Part shown: piece by piece, positions 39,812 to 47,895 of the stretch
Layout: each line of letters starts with the position of its first letter
Position numbering within the stretch: the first letter of the stretch is position 1
NCBI GenBank assembly: GCA_002338715.1
Contig: DDIR01000047.1
Span: 6,192 to 70,191 of the forward strand
Reading direction: 5' to 3'
Source: Phycisphaerales bacterium UBA1845
GTDB taxonomy: Bacteria; Planctomycetota; Phycisphaerae; UBA1845
Length of the DNA: 64,000 bases
Program-made: the position numbers and the translations under genes
The notes under the pieces: generated by a model
The model's input: the letters and a program-made list of their open reading frames with translations, nothing else
Databases searched by the model: none
What the model was told of the DNA's origin: nothing

Positions 39812-41209
39812 ATGGATGAACAAAGCGCCACAGATCAACTCAACAAGAACGGTACTGATGTTGCGCCCGTACCGAGTCGCGATCACGACGCGGACAATCG
39901 CCGCCCATGGAGTCTGGCATTCTTCCTGATTTTGATTCCTGGATTTTTCTTAGCCGACTTGCTGCACCCCGCGATCCTGAATCGGCGATTGTTCGATGTC
40001 GTCAACAATGCAAGTTCACATCACTACGATATGCTCGACACGATCGACATTTTGTTTGCGATTGTTCTTTCGGTTGCCATCGTGACAGTATGCGTGCTGA
40101 CATTGCTGCGCAAACGCAAACTTCTTTTGCGGCTGACCGTATTGACATACTGCTTTGCCATTCCAATTGGATTGACCGAAGCATTCTTTCAGCTCTTTTC
40201 GATACCAAAGCTATACCCACCGGGAATGGTCCGCGTGGTTGAACCCAAGCCCGACGTCGCGCCCGGCATCTCTGGCCCAAGTCGAATGACGATCAACCAT
40301 TTCGGATTGCGCGGGCCCGAACCCCATGGTGAACCTCGCAAGATTCTATGCATCGGTGGAAGCACGACGATCTGCACGTATCTCGACGACAGCGAAACCT
40401 GGCCGGCAATGTTGATGACGTATCTCAACGCCGACTCGCACCACACCCCGACCTGCGTCGAGAACGCCGGTAAGAATGGACTCGACCTTCTGCATCACAT
40501 CGAGTTTCTGAAGCGGTGCAAAATCTCGCACGAATTCAGCAACTGCATCGTGTTGTGCGGGGTGAACGACCTTGAACACTCCGTCCGCATGCCCAAAAAC
40601 GATCGTGTCGCGCTCGCCCCGTCGCATGTTTTTGACGTCGGAGGTCCCGACTACCCGCTGACGCCCCACTTCAAGCAGGCCTTTCTGTACAAGATGTTCA
40701 AAAGTGCGGTCAAACGGATCATCGAAAAACCGGAAGCTGAGTCCGATGATTCGGAAGGCGAGTTCTATACGGAACGGCGAAAGGAACGCCAGCAAGCGAC
40801 CAAGGACTATCCACTTCCACCGCTCGCCGAACACTGTGCGTTCTACAAACAATGCCTCGTATCCCTCAAGAACCTCTGCGACGAGCAGGGACTTCATCTC
40901 ATTCTCATGACCCAACCCGTGCTCTGGCGCGACGACCTTCCTCCAGAGTTGGATCGTCTGTTGTGGAGTCGTCCGATTGGCCACACTGGGCAGGCGCTGT
41001 CGGTCGAGTCGCTGGCCGAAGGGATGAAAGCATTCAACGACACCCTGCGAGAGTTCTGCCACGAAGCCAACGTCGAATTGGTCGATCTTGCGGCAGCGCT
41101 TCCGAAAGACAGCTCGGTGTTTTATGACGATGAACATTTCAATGAAGACGGAGCGCGGCAAGTCGCCAGGCTCATCGCCGATCATTTTCACGCCCACAAT
41201 GCGCCGTAA
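39812..41209 (+). CDS. Membrane-anchored SGNH/GDSL hydrolase-like protein
   Basis: A 465-residue protein. Hydrophobic segments at about residues 34-52, 78-98 and 106-126 anchor it. The outer domain is SGNH-like: block I LCIGGSTT near 180 with the nucleophile Ser, an Asn/Gly stretch ENAGKNG near 215, block III GVND near 249, and a final DDEHFN near 439 providing Asp and His. Such enzymes act as esterases or acyl/acetyl hydrolases, often on surface polysaccharides. It lies 211 bases after the anti-sigma gene in the same direction, so it could be a target of that switch. Confidence 0.8.
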   Translation: MDEQSATDQLNKNGTDVAPVPSRDHDADNRRPWSLAFFLILIPGFFLADLLHPAILNRRLFDVVNNASSHHYDMLDTIDILFAIVLSVAIVTVCVLTLLRKRKLLLRLTVLTYCFAIPIGLTEAFFQLFSIPKLYPPGMVRVVEPKPDVAPGISGPSRMTINHFGLRGPEPHGEPRKILCIGGSTTICTYLDDSETWPAMLMTYLNADSHHTPTCVENAGKNGLDLLHHIEFLKRCKISHEFSNCIVLCGVNDLEHSVRMPKNDRVALAPSHVFDVGGPDYPLTPHFKQAFLYKMFKSAVKRIIEKPEAESDDSEGEFYTERRKERQQATKDYPLPPLAEHCAFYKQCLVSLKNLCDEQGLHLILMTQPVLWRDDLPPELDRLLWSRPIGHTGQALSVESLAEGMKAFNDTLREFCHEANVELVDLAAALPKDSSVFYDDEHFNEDGARQVARLIADHFHAHNAP

Positions 41210-41766
41210 AAATGTTGTGTGCCAGCCGTTGTCAGCGCGATGAAATGCAAAAAATCTCTTCGATTTTGCGGTCAAATGCACAAAAATCGCGCCCCGCGTT
41301 TTAGCTAGCGAGATCGCAGGTTCGATAAAGCGCGGCTGAAATCGAATGAGCGGAACTTTCTGAATCCGACACTCCTGAAACTGTGTCCAAATCTTTCCTG
41401 CTAGACATTCACTTGGCAAAAGGATAGGAAGACAGGGAACGCTGGGGCTTCACCAGCGAGTTGGCTGTTCACAGAGCTTGGACCGACCACCTTGGTTGGC
41501 CTTTCAGTTTAAGTTACACTGAAGCCCTGGCCGTTAACGATTGCACCAGTTGGGTGCAAGTAAGCCTGAGCAGAATTGAGCAAAACACGAACCCCGCAGT
41601 GGGACCGGCTCCCCAGCCCGCCTTTGATACCCCACTGCCCGTAAGGAAAATGGTAACCCGATCGCTTGCGATACCGTCACCGTTGGCGCGGTCCGGATTG
41701 AATCGCAACGACCGACGAATTCCAAAATCCGGTACTTTGTGTACCTCATGCCAAGGAGGGCGGACC
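41210..41766 (+). other. 557-base leader/intergenic region
   Basis: The surface-protein frame stays open back to 41461, but this part has no signal peptide and the ribosome site AAGGAGGG lies only just before ATG 41767, so it is taken as untranslated leader. It contains small hairpins (for example GCACC-AGTT-GGGTGC near 41544-41558). I compared it by eye with c-di-GMP and other riboswitch patterns and found no match. Confidence 0.5.
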
Positions 41767-44700
41767 ATGCAAGGAACGCGCCTGATGAAGACGAGATTGA
41801 TGAACGGCTGCTGCGTTGGCCGAATTTCGATATTGGTGTTGGCGGTGGCTGCTATCCCGGCTTGGGGTTGGGATGCACCGGTGGGTGTACCGGTACCGTC
41901 ATTTGGAATCGATGAGACGGTCCAGTCGGAATACGGATCGAGTTCCTATTACACGCATTACGTCAACCAGAATCACGGCGCCGCAACCGACAGCAGCAAC
42001 CCCAACGGCACGCCCAGTCGCCCCCGAAGAACCATCCCGCAGAATCTGCCCGCAGGCAGTGTCGTCATCGTCGAAGGATTGTACGACTATGCGACTGGCG
42101 GGTTCACTCCGATCAGCGGATCGGGAACGGCATCGAATCCGATCTTCGTCCGCGGAGCGAGCAGTTCCAACAGACCGCGCTTCACACGCGGCACGCAGAT
42201 TAAAGGTCAGTACATCATCGTTGAGAACATCGAGTTCGACGGCGGTAACCCGTTGCTGACGGAAGACGCCCCGCATCACATCGCGATTCGCAGCAGTGAA
42301 GTGCACAACTGCGGTGGTCCCGCGGTTCAAGTCAGCGCCTGGGATGATCGTTCGATGAGCAACATCGTGTTGTACGATCTGGAGGTTCACGACAACGGCA
42401 ATTGGCAGGCCAACTTTGACGAAGACTACCACGGTGTCGGCGTTGGCGATCACGTCAGCAATCTCTGGATTGTCGACAGCGTCTTCTATCACAACAGTGG
42501 CGACGGCATTCAGATCAATGCCGGCAGTCAATCGGCTGAAGGAACGACACATCACATTTACGTTGCACGCAACGAATCATTCCAAAACAAGCAAACCGGC
42601 ATGTGGGCGAAGCAGGGAACGGACATCATCTTCTCCGAGAACTACGTTCACGATCACCGTCCAAGCAACTCATCGTTGGGCGCAGGCATGGGCTGCCAGT
42701 ACGACCCGGTTCGCATGTGGTTTATTGATAACACGATCTTCGATTGCGACTATGGCATCACGATCGCCAGCGGTGGACTCGGTAGCGGGCAGGAAATGTA
42801 CATCGTCGGCAACGTGATTTCCTCGATCCACGACAGCGATGGCGGGTTCAACCCCAACACGGCTTGGACAAACTCGGCGATCATGATCGTGGGCGGACAG
42901 CGGCGTTACGTGGTCAATAACTCGATTTATGACGCGGACGGCGGGATTCACGGAGCCGCGGCATTTGGTGAATTCCACTTGGCCAACAACATCGTATCGA
43001 ACATTTCAAAGTCATCCGGTTGGCACCTTTTCATCGAGCATCCGGATGCGGCCAACAACTCTTCTGTTGATAACTGTCTCTTCTACCAAAGCGGCGGGAG
43101 CATTCGGTTTGACTGGAAAGGCGCTTCGTATTCGAGCGTCAGCCAGTTTCAATCGAGCACGGGGGCGGGTTCTGGAAACTTCAGCGGCAACCCGAACTAT
43201 TCGAACCCCAACGCGGGTGACTTGCACCTTCAGTCGTCCAGCCCGGCCATCGATGCGGGTTCATCGCATTCGGTCTACAGCACTTTCGCAAGTCGGTACG
43301 GTTTGAATCTCAACATCGACATTGACGGTTCCTCGCGTCCGGGCGGTTCGGCATATGACATCGGCGCCGACGAACTCGGTGGCGGTACACCCCCTCCCCC
43401 ACCTCCGCCGGGTTGCACAAGCAACAGCCAGTGCAATGACGATGTGGATTGCACCGACGACTTCTGCATCGGCGGCACATGCGTCAACAACGCGATCGAC
43501 GCCAACTGCGATGACGGGAATTTCTGCAACGGTGAAGAAACGTGCGACCTGTTCGCGGGCTGCCTCGATGGCAACAACCCCTGCGGCAGTCAAAGTTGCA
43601 ACGAATCGACCAACTCATGCGTGTCGTGTACCAGCGATTCACAATGCAGCGATGGCAATTTCTGCAACGGCGTGGAACGCTGCGTCAGCGGCGAATGTGA
43701 GAACGGTTCCGACCCATGCCCCACTCAGGCATGCAGCGAGCAGACCGACAGTTGCGTCGACTGCTTCAATAACAGCGAGTGCGACAATGGCGTCTATTGC
43801 GACGGCGTCGAAACTTGCAGCGGTGGTGCGTGCTCCCCTGGAACGCCGCCATGTGGCAACGAGCAGTGCAACGAAGACTCGCAAACCTGCGGTGTTGTTC
43901 CCGACGCTCTGATCAACGTTGGAGATTCATGGTGTTATCAGAAGGGTGTGGCTGGCACGCCGTCCGAAGGTTGGAAGACATCGACGTGCCAGAATTCCAG
44001 TTGGCCCAGCGGCCCGACCGGCATCGGTTATGGTGACGGCGACGACCAGACTGTCCTCAACGACATGAGCGGAAACTACATCACCGTCTATGCCAAACGC
44101 GAATTCCGGATTCCGGATGCATCGCAGGCATTCAGCCTGATTCTCGAAATCGATTATGACGACGGGTTCGTCGCCTATCTCAACGGCGATGAAGTCGCCC
44201 GCCGCAACATGGGCGGTCAGTTTACACCGGTCAACCGCAACACGATTGCGTCAGGTCTTCGCGAGGCGGGCTCGTTTGAATTGATCACGCTTCCGCATGC
44301 AAAGCTCAGTCCGACCGGTCAGAACATTCTGGCCATTGAAATCCACAACTACAACATCAACAGTTCGGACCTCACGTTCATTCCGCGGCTGATTGCCCAG
44401 ACCGAAGATTTTGTCTGCCACAGCAATGCCGACTGCGACGATGGAAAGTTCTGCAACGGGCAGGAGACGTGCGAAGATGGCGTGTGCGAATCCGGTGTGC
44501 AGCAGTGCCCGGGTGAAAGTTGCAACGACATCACCCATGAGTGCGCTCCGATTCCGGTGCAACCGTCGCCCGTACCCCCAACACAGACGACGCCCGAAGA
44601 ATGCCTCGGTTGCGATCTCGAGGAACCGTCAACCGATTCTGTCACCGGTGCCGTCATCGTCGTGAATCCGAGAATCGACTCAGACTTTGACAACATCCCC

Positions 44701-45174
44701 GACAGCATTGACCGTTGCATCAACACCCCGTCACAACAATTGGTCAACGCAAACGGATGCTCGGAGGAACAACGCTCCAAAGACGACGACAACGACGGCG
44801 TCATCAACGACGAAGACAGTTGTCCTGGAACGCCACCGCGTACGCCCGTCTATGACAGCGGATGCTCCGACGAACAGTTGGCCAACGTTGGCAAACCGGT
44901 CTCGCAACCGGCTCCGACCCCCAACCGCGTGACCGGCAACGGGCAAACCGACACCGATGGCGACGGCGTCGCCGATGTGAACGACCTATGCGAAGACACG
45001 CCGCTCGGGTCAGCGGTTGATGAGACCGGCTGCGTCTTGGTGGTTGAGAACGAGACCGCCAACGGATGTGGCGGCGGTGGAGCTTGTGGAACAATCGGAA
45101 TGACCAGCATGGCCTTCGCCCTGGTTGGACTCGCAGGCAGTCGCCCACGACGTCGGGGCAAGTCACGCGGTTAA
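41767..45174 (+). CDS. Mosaic surface protein: beta-helix, Cys-rich repeats, TSP3-like repeats, sorting tail
   Basis: A 1135-residue exported protein from ATG 41767 (AAGGAGGG upstream; signal ending IPAWG). Residues about 50-535 form a parallel beta-helix with right-handed repeats (IVENIEFDGGN, YVVNNSIYDADGGIH). About 545-715 are Cys-rich units with a C-x5-C-D-x5-C rhythm (CSDGNFCNGVERCVSGECENGSDPC-like, repeated). About 716-880 is a beta-sandwich (DYDDGFVAYLNGDEVARRNM). Another Cys-rich unit follows, then thrombospondin-type-3 Ca-binding repeats (DxDxDGVxDxxDxC). The end is Cys/Gly-rich, a short hydrophobic segment, then RPRRRGK, resembling MYXO-CTERM-type sorting signals. Probably a surface adhesin or glycan-binding protein. 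Confidence 0.83.
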   Translation: MQGTRLMKTRLMNGCCVGRISILVLAVAAIPAWGWDAPVGVPVPSFGIDETVQSEYGSSSYYTHYVNQNHGAATDSSNPNGTPSRPRRTIPQNLPAGSVVIVEGLYDYATGGFTPISGSGTASNPIFVRGASSSNRPRFTRGTQIKGQYIIVENIEFDGGNPLLTEDAPHHIAIRSSEVHNCGGPAVQVSAWDDRSMSNIVLYDLEVHDNGNWQANFDEDYHGVGVGDHVSNLWIVDSVFYHNSGDGIQINAGSQSAEGTTHHIYVARNESFQNKQTGMWAKQGTDIIFSENYVHDHRPSNSSLGAGMGCQYDPVRMWFIDNTIFDCDYGITIASGGLGSGQEMYIVGNVISSIHDSDGGFNPNTAWTNSAIMIVGGQRRYVVNNSIYDADGGIHGAAAFGEFHLANNIVSNISKSSGWHLFIEHPDAANNSSVDNCLFYQSGGSIRFDWKGASYSSVSQFQSSTGAGSGNFSGNPNYSNPNAGDLHLQSSSPAIDAGSSHSVYSTFASRYGLNLNIDIDGSSRPGGSAYDIGADELGGGTPPPPPPPGCTSNSQCNDDVDCTDDFCIGGTCVNNAIDANCDDGNFCNGEETCDLFAGCLDGNNPCGSQSCNESTNSCVSCTSDSQCSDGNFCNGVERCVSGECENGSDPCPTQACSEQTDSCVDCFNNSECDNGVYCDGVETCSGGACSPGTPPCGNEQCNEDSQTCGVVPDALINVGDSWCYQKGVAGTPSEGWKTSTCQNSSWPSGPTGIGYGDGDDQTVLNDMSGNYITVYAKREFRIPDASQAFSLILEIDYDDGFVAYLNGDEVARRNMGGQFTPVNRNTIASGLREAGSFELITLPHAKLSPTGQNILAIEIHNYNINSSDLTFIPRLIAQTEDFVCHSNADCDDGKFCNGQETCEDGVCESGVQQCPGESCNDITHECAPIPVQPSPVPPTQTTPEECLGCDLEEPSTDSVTGAVIVVNPRIDSDFDNIPDSIDRCINTPSQQLVNANGCSEEQRSKDDDNDGVINDEDSCPGTPPRTPVYDSGCSDEQLANVGKPVSQPAPTPNRVTGNGQTDTDGDGVADVNDLCEDTPLGSAVDETGCVLVVENETANGCGGGGACGTIGMTSMAFALVGLAGSRPRRRGKSRG

Positions 45175-45211
45175 GACACCTTGAGTCCAAACGTAGCGGC
45201 GCGACAGCGTC

Positions 45212-45239
45212 GTCATTCCCGCGAAGGCGGGAATCCAGG
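45212..45239. repeat. Palindromic ATTCCC...GGGAAT repeat, copy 2
   Basis: GTCATTCCCGCG-AAG-GCGGGAATCCAGG between convergent genes; same family as at 7772, 61537 and 61647. Confidence 0.75.
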
Positions 45240-45360
45240 GGCAAAACGAAGTCAATCCACGTGGGTACTGGCGCCCGTACTGTGAAAAGTGGACGAGCAA
45301 AACGCGGCGCTTGGATTAAGATGGCTATAGCTCACCTGTAACTTGAACTTGCCGTAGGCG

Positions 45361-45406
45361 ACTGCGCGATCATCATGCGTCGCAACTGCGCGATGATTAT
45401 GCGTCG
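45361..45406. repeat. Tandem duplication of 22 bases at a gene end
   Basis: ACTGCGCGATCATCATGCGTCG (45361-45382) is followed after CA by the same 22 bases with two changes (45385-45406). The second unit contains the stop codon and last codons of the minus-strand PpiD-like gene; the first lies just outside it. Confidence 0.8.
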
Positions 45407-47373
45407 GTCGGGCGTTTGTACCCAGTGCGCTCGTGAATCTTCGACTTGCTCAACCAATTCGCAAGAATCAGTTCCCGCGCATATGAAGTGCCCACCTGCG
45501 TGCGAATCTGATTCTTCTGCGAGGCGAAAGTCTCTTCAAAAACCGGCATGAACGACTTGCCCTTGATCACCGCCCATGCCGCTTGTGCGGGCAATTCGAG
45601 AGCAACAGCCTTTGAATTGTTCGGATCCGAAGCCAGTGCAAAGGACGTCTCGACAAACTCACGCGTGACAGTCCCGATGCCACCAATCGTCGGCCTGTCG
45701 CCTTCATTCATTGATCGGAAACGGGCAAATGCGGGAGGTTCAGAGTATCCACCCTTGTCCGGTGTGATCTTCTCCTGCAGTTCGGTCTCGCCACCCCAGA
45801 TATCCTCAAGCGGACCGCCCGTATCTTTCGCCGCGATGGATTCGGCAGCGTCCTTCGCCCGCTGCATTCCGGCGAGCAACCGCAGGTCGGCTTCAACCCT
45901 TTCAAGCACTTCATCGACACTGTTGGGTTCGCGTCCCGGGGTGACCTCCGTCACGCGGAAGAGATAAATCGCACCATCTTCACCGAAGAGGGGTTTGATC
46001 TGGGTCTGCCACTTTGAAATGTAGCGCGAGCGTTCGATTCGCTGATCGTCGGGGATCGTTGCGAGCCCTTCGACATTAAATGCGAGGAAATCCGCGGGAA
46101 CCGTTGTACCGTCTACATTTTCCAGAAAGGCTGTTCCAACGCCATCCGTCATGGCCAGCGTGCTGCGATCGATATTCTTGATGAGCCCGACTTCGATCGC
46201 GTCTGCATACCGCTTTGTCGCCGAGACCGAGTCGATCACTTCGTCGTAGTACGACAGTTTCTTCACTTCGTCGGGCGCCGGTTTGTATTCGGTCGGCTTG
46301 ACGCTGATATCAAACCACGGGTCGGCCAACTTCCGGGCCAACTCAGACGAAATCCGGTTGGCTTCTGCCTCTGCCTTTTGCAGCTTGACGGCATCGATCG
46401 CCACCTGGCGAACGTCGGCGAAATTCTCGTAGTACATGCTGAATTTTGGAGGGGTCAGCCCGTTTGAAGTCGCGGACTGCTGTTTCTTAAGCTCCTCCAG
46501 GAGGCGTTCCGTCGGAAGTCTGAAACGCGGGTCCGTCTCTTTGTTCTGCTGCCAAAAGCGAAACGCCTGGCGCTCAAGGCTGTCGTCACTGCCGCCCGTC
46601 ATCTCCATGATCTTGCCCGCATCGATGCGGATGTACTGAAGATCGATGGAAGGTTCGATGTAGTACCCGAAATCCGTACCGCCAGGCGATGCATGCTCCG
46701 CGCGATATTTGTCAAATTGGGCGGCTAGCTCGTCGTCAGTGAAAGTTTGCCCGGTATCCACGAACGAAACTGCCGGCAGCTTGATCAGTTCGATCGAAGC
46801 CTGTTCCAGCGCGTTGCGGGCCGTGTGCCGCAGTTTCATCTCGGTGGGCATGGACGCATTCTGGAAGAGATTCAGCATTTCCTGAACGGCCATCACGTCG
46901 GCGTATCCTTTATAGAAATTGTCGACCACAACGTTTTGCCGCGCCGCAACCCTTTCCAGATCCTTGGGGGCGCATCCCAGTGCCATCACCAATCCCATCT
47001 TGGCGCGGTTTGGGGTCACATTGATTCCCATCGCTTTGGCCTCCCGCTTGAGCAGGATCCAGTCGATTGCATCGAGGCGATCTTCTGCCGCCGCTTGAAG
47101 CTGACCAAATCGAGTCTGCCACGAAAGAGGTGGTGGTTGCTGACCTTTGCGAGTGAAAGCAACCGAAAGGCCGTCGAGAAGGCGGGTTTGAGTGTCGACA
47201 AGCGTCGTGTCCGCAACGGTGATCTTACCGTATTTCGACGTGGCCAGGACATTGCCCGACTGATCCGGTGCGAACACCTCGTCCAGCGCGGATCCACCGA
47301 GCCAAATCACAAGCAGTCCGGCCATGAAGACCGCCAGCAAATGCCGATTGTATTTACGAAAGAACTTCATCAT
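45397..47373 (-). CDS. Membrane-anchored PpiD/SurA-like protein
   Basis: A 658-residue protein with an N-terminal anchor (HLLAVFMAGLLVIWLGG, residues about 11-27) and a large periplasmic part, the design of PpiD. The first 200 residues resemble a SurA/PpiD chaperone domain (helical, with ILLKREAKAMGINV as in SurA_N). The C-terminal third (KPLFGEDGAIYLFRVTEVTPGREPNSVDEVLERVEADLRLL) matches the wording at the end of PpiD proteins. A parvulin catalytic core could not be clearly identified. Role in folding of exported proteins is inferred. Start is one of two adjacent ATGs (47373, 47370). Confidence 0.65.
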   Translation of the reverse strand: MMKFFRKYNRHLLAVFMAGLLVIWLGGSALDEVFAPDQSGNVLATSKYGKITVADTTLVDTQTRLLDGLSVAFTRKGQQPPPLSWQTRFGQLQAAAEDRLDAIDWILLKREAKAMGINVTPNRAKMGLVMALGCAPKDLERVAARQNVVVDNFYKGYADVMAVQEMLNLFQNASMPTEMKLRHTARNALEQASIELIKLPAVSFVDTGQTFTDDELAAQFDKYRAEHASPGGTDFGYYIEPSIDLQYIRIDAGKIMEMTGGSDDSLERQAFRFWQQNKETDPRFRLPTERLLEELKKQQSATSNGLTPPKFSMYYENFADVRQVAIDAVKLQKAEAEANRISSELARKLADPWFDISVKPTEYKPAPDEVKKLSYYDEVIDSVSATKRYADAIEVGLIKNIDRSTLAMTDGVGTAFLENVDGTTVPADFLAFNVEGLATIPDDQRIERSRYISKWQTQIKPLFGEDGAIYLFRVTEVTPGREPNSVDEVLERVEADLRLLAGMQRAKDAAESIAAKDTGGPLEDIWGGETELQEKITPDKGGYSEPPAFARFRSMNEGDRPTIGGIGTVTREFVETSFALASDPNNSKAVALELPAQAAWAVIKGKSFMPVFEETFASQKNQIRTQVGTSYARELILANWLSKSKIHERTGYKRPTDA

Positions 47374-47895
47374 GGCCGCATGTACTCCTTGAGGCGACGT
47401 GTGAAATCGGGAATCCGAGCCGAATAAGCCGTGCCATGATACCGGTCACCGACTCGAAAGCAACCGGGACCGATAGCGGCGCGACACGCCCATTTCCCCC
47501 ATCGGGTGCCCCAGTCGGACACTTGACGGCTTGTCGGAAGCGATCCGCGTGCTATTAAGGGGGTGCGTCAAATCGGCCTTGACCATTTGACCCCATGTGG
47601 ATGCAATTGGACGGAGGGGTCAGGAAGGCAGCAAACCTGAGTGGCCAATACAACAGGCGCGGAATTTGCCAAACAGACCGCCCCTCGGCCCCGGATTCGA
47701 CGACTGAATGGAGTCAAGAATTGAATCGCCAATCAGCGCCAAACGACCGATAATCTGAACGACTGAAGATTTCCGGTTTACGCCGCCATCCGGGTGATGA
47801 ACCCGATGGAGAATGGCGATATGCCAAGTGATACGCGAGCATCGAACCCGATGGGGTCGAGGTCGCGACACCCCATGTAGAAGGAACGCACACAG
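47374..47895. other. 522-base divergent intergenic region
   Basis: It separates the PpiD-like gene (minus) from glgP (plus). Near 47614-47640 there is a GGTCAGG-AAGGCAGCAAA-CCTGA hairpin flanked by ATTGG/CCAAT (about 47608 and 47643). The AGGAAGGCAGCA part recalls the tip of bacterial SRP RNA, but five bases of the signature are missing. No gene is supported; GAAGGAA at 47879-47885 is the glgP ribosome site. Confidence 0.5.

Noticed and set aside
41461..41766. N-terminal extension of the mosaic surface protein
   Set aside because: It would place 102 residues ahead of the signal peptide, and AAGGAGGG stands directly before ATG 41767.
41461..41766. c-di-GMP or other riboswitch before the surface protein gene
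   Set aside because: Some GC-rich hairpins and a GGTAACCCGATCG stretch are present, but the conserved GEMM core order is absent.
47608..47648. Possible SRP (4.5S) RNA: GGTCAGGAAGGCAGCAAACC between ATTGG and CCAAT arms
   Set aside because: The AGGAAGGCAGCA wording recalls the SRP RNA tip, but the bases between CAGG and GGAA are missing, and CAGG pairs with CCTG, which would destroy the internal loop. A cmsearch with RF00169 would decide.
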